A stretch of DNA of 25,551 nucleotides, taken from assembly GCA_003241485.1 (NCBI GenBank), contig QFQD01000052.1, positions 1 through 25,551 of the forward strand. The letters are read 5' to 3'. The position numbers and the translations under genes are program-made. Every line of letters begins with the position of its first letter. Positions within the stretch are counted from its first letter, which is position 1. Source of the stretch: Ancylobacter novellus (GTDB lineage Bacteria; Pseudomonadota; Alphaproteobacteria; Rhizobiales; Xanthobacteraceae). This document shows, one piece after another, positions 23,997 through 25,551 of the stretch. The notes under the pieces were generated by a model that was not told where the DNA came from, did no database searches, and saw only the letters and a program-made list of their open reading frames with translations.

Positions 23997-24019
23997 GCGC
24001 CGCGCACACCGGCGCACAC

Positions 24020-25243
24020 TCACCGCACCGCACGGCCAGCATCGGCATGCACGCGGTTGCGGCCCCCCTGCTTGGCGGCGTAGAGCGCCTGATCGGCCCG
24101 CGCCAGAAGCGCGTCAATGTCGAACGGCGCCGATGCGGTGGCGACGCCGATGCTGCAGGTCAGCACCAGTTGCCCGCCTGGGATCGCCAGCGGTTCCGCG
24201 GTGGTCCGGGCGTGGACGTCCCACGCGCATTGCAAGGCACGCGCCCCGTCATAGCCCGGGAGCAGCGCGACGAATTCCTCGCCGCCCAGCCGGGCGAGAA
24301 TACCCTCGCCAAGCGCCTTCCGGCAGCGCTCCGCAAACTCGCGCAGCACCGCGTCCCCCACGGCGTGGCCATGACGATCGTTGATCACCTTGAAATGGTC
24401 GACATCGATCATCAGCACAGACGCCGGGCCGTCACCTGCCTGCGCGAACGCGGCCTCGGCGTCGGCAAAGAAGCGACGGCGGTTGGACAGGCCGGTGAGT
24501 TCGTCCGTATCCGCCGCGCGGCGCAGTTCCGCCTGCTTCTGCCGCTCTTCCGAGACATCCCAGTAGACCACCACCTGATGATCGGCGATGGAGCGGAACA
24601 GGAAATGCACGAAACGGTGCGAGCCGTCCTTGCAGGTCACCTTCCAGTCAGCGAGCGGCACCGCCACGCCTTCCCTGCGCGACACCGCGAAAGCCCGCTC
24701 CCAGGCGGCCATGGCCAACGCCCGATACTCGGGATCGGGATAGGCATGGGGCCACCACAGATCGAGGTCGGTGAGTTCATCGCGCCCCCAGCCGAACAGC
24801 CGCGCGCCATGGCTGTTGGCGAACACGCCCCGACCGCTCTCGTCATAGATCTCGATGCCGACCGGGAGCCACTCCAGGAAGGACTGCAGGTCCTCGAAGA
24901 CGGAGGAAATGGCGTTGCCGGCTTCGCGCTCGGTCACGCGGTCCTGCACCGTCACCAACCAGTGCCCTTCCGGCGCATCCATCGCGGAGACCTCGACCGC
25001 CAGCCGGTGCGGCTGCCCGCCGATGCGCGCTTCCACCGTGGTGCACGTACCCTCGGGCGCCCCCAGCGCCGCCACGAACAGGGCCGCGGCCTCGGGTCCA
25101 ATCATCAGTTCGAGCGGCACCGGCAAGGCCAGAGGCGCGATGCCGGCGAAAAGGCGCCGCGCGGCGCCGTTCATCGTGACGATGGTGGTCAGGTCCGGCG
25201 CCAGCAGCCATTCCATCCATGCCGGAGACTTCGTGTCTGGCAT
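24020..25243 (-). CDS. PAS-GGDEF diguanylate cyclase, cytosolic
   Basis: Enzyme making the second messenger c-di-GMP from two GTP. It has 407 residues from the ATG at 25243, with no signal peptide or membrane helix. A divergent PAS-like region spans about 10-105. A clearer PAS domain spans about 115-235 (LPVGIEIYDESGRGVFANSHGA). The GGDEF domain runs from about 243, with DELTGLSNRRRFF, metal Asp280 in MIDVDHFKVIND and the active-site motif GGEEF at 320-324. The catalytic residues look intact. The RxxD inhibitory site, expected five residues before GGEEF, is absent (LGEG instead). An ATG 54 bp upstream is less likely because a TATTAT box sits directly in front of it. It follows murD by 94 bp on the same strand. 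Confidence 0.93.
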   Translation of the reverse strand: MPDTKSPAWMEWLLAPDLTTIVTMNGAARRLFAGIAPLALPVPLELMIGPEAAALFVAALGAPEGTCTTVEARIGGQPHRLAVEVSAMDAPEGHWLVTVQDRVTEREAGNAISSVFEDLQSFLEWLPVGIEIYDESGRGVFANSHGARLFGWGRDELTDLDLWWPHAYPDPEYRALAMAAWERAFAVSRREGVAVPLADWKVTCKDGSHRFVHFLFRSIADHQVVVYWDVSEERQKQAELRRAADTDELTGLSNRRRFFADAEAAFAQAGDGPASVLMIDVDHFKVINDRHGHAVGDAVLREFAERCRKALGEGILARLGGEEFVALLPGYDGARALQCAWDVHARTTAEPLAIPGGQLVLTCSIGVATASAPFDIDALLARADQALYAAKQGGRNRVHADAGRAVR

Positions 25244-25302
25244 CAAGCGTTCCGAGGACGGCGCGCGTGGGAAGGGCTCCCCACCGCCGCAATGCACGCA
25301 CC

Positions 25303-25308
25303 ATAATA
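25303..25308 (-). promoter_or_regulatory. -10-like box upstream of the diguanylate cyclase
   Basis: The minus-strand TATTAT matches five of six -10 bases. The best -35 candidate (TCGACA) is 19 bp away, which is wide. Transcription from here would start near 25296 and supports the 25243 start codon. A GCCCC/GGGGC inverted repeat just upstream could weakly terminate murD transcripts. Confidence 0.3.
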
Positions 25309-25337
25309 GGCCGCGCCCCGGCTACGATGTCGAGGGG

Positions 25338-25551
25338 CTATTCCGGAAGGATCTTCACGCGCTCACGGAACGCGTCGCCCCGCACCTCGAAATTACGGAA
25401 CTGGTCGAAGCTCGCGCAGGCCGGCGACAGCAGCACCACGGGATGGGCGAGCCCGGATGCCGCCGCGTCACGCGCCGCGCTCGCGACCGCGACATCGAGC
25501 GTGCCGGATCTCTCGAAGGCCACCGCCTCGCCGAGTGTCGCGGCGAACTCC
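25338..25551 (-). CDS. murD: UDP-N-acetylmuramoylalanine--D-glutamate ligase MurD, C-terminal 70 residues (5' part outside window)
   Basis: Cytosolic Mur ligase adding D-Glu to UDP-MurNAc-L-Ala. Only the end of the C-terminal domain is present. The stretch VVLLSPACASFDQFRNFEVRG is the diagnostic MurD ending, followed by DAFRERVKILPE and a TAG stop. The reading frame is open to the window edge (first whole codon at 25550). murD is the gene normally placed directly before ftsW, which fixes the cluster's direction. Everything upstream (mraY, murF, murE, ftsI) is presumably beyond the window. Confidence 0.95.
   Translation of the reverse strand, partial: EFAATLGEAVAFERSGTLDVAVASAARDAAASGLAHPVVLLSPACASFDQFRNFEVRGDAFRERVKILPE

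Overview
The window is high-GC, densely packed bacterial DNA. Nearly all large genes lie on the minus strand. Gene content and order (murD, ftsW, murG, murC, murB, ddlB, ftsQ, ftsA, ftsZ, lpxC, bamD, recN, ligA), an alphaproteobacterial FtsZ with a long linker, a direct-repeat GTTC-N7-GTTC SOS box and an EcfG-type promoter all point to an alphaproteobacterium. Hyphomicrobiales, perhaps the Xanthobacteraceae, is my inference; no rRNA or other taxonomic marker is present.

Region 1 (1-5400) is accessory or housekeeping. It holds the N-terminal two thirds of a UvrD/PcrA helicase (minus) and an orphan amino-acid-type periplasmic binding protein (minus). A LysE-type exporter (plus) diverges from the binding protein. 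A long-form aminopeptidase P (plus) follows, then a 50-residue DUF3309 membrane peptide behind a perfect general-stress (EcfG) promoter. A 14-bp-stem hairpin separates this from the convergent minus-strand genes.

Region 2 (5398-12045, minus) carries lpxC, bamD, then recN-ligA-cysteine hydrolase. recN has a LexA box upstream, and ligA starts 6 nt after recN, so the essential ligase is probably co-transcribed with an SOS gene. lpxC has its own sigma70-like promoter, flanked by two copies of a repeated element exactly 100 bp apart.

Region 3 (12358-25551, minus) is the distal half of the division and cell-wall (dcw) cluster: murD (C-terminus only), ftsW, murG, murC, murB, ddlB, ftsQ, ftsA, ftsZ. 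It makes peptidoglycan precursors (MurD/MurC/MurB/Ddl/MurG), the septal glycosyltransferase (FtsW) and the Z-ring with its anchor and the FtsQ scaffold. Several junctions are translationally coupled (murC/murB, ftsQ/ftsA, ddlB/ftsQ). Two tandem hairpins follow ftsZ.

The main oddity is a two-gene insertion between murD and ftsW: a cytosolic PAS-GGDEF diguanylate cyclase and an ethanolamine-type APC permease, both in cluster orientation and each with its own leader. A second point of interest is a 15-bp CtrA-like element at four places: twice at lpxC, once in an AT-rich patch of ddlB upstream of ftsQ, and once upstream of ftsW. It suggests one cell-cycle regulator acts on several division and envelope genes here.
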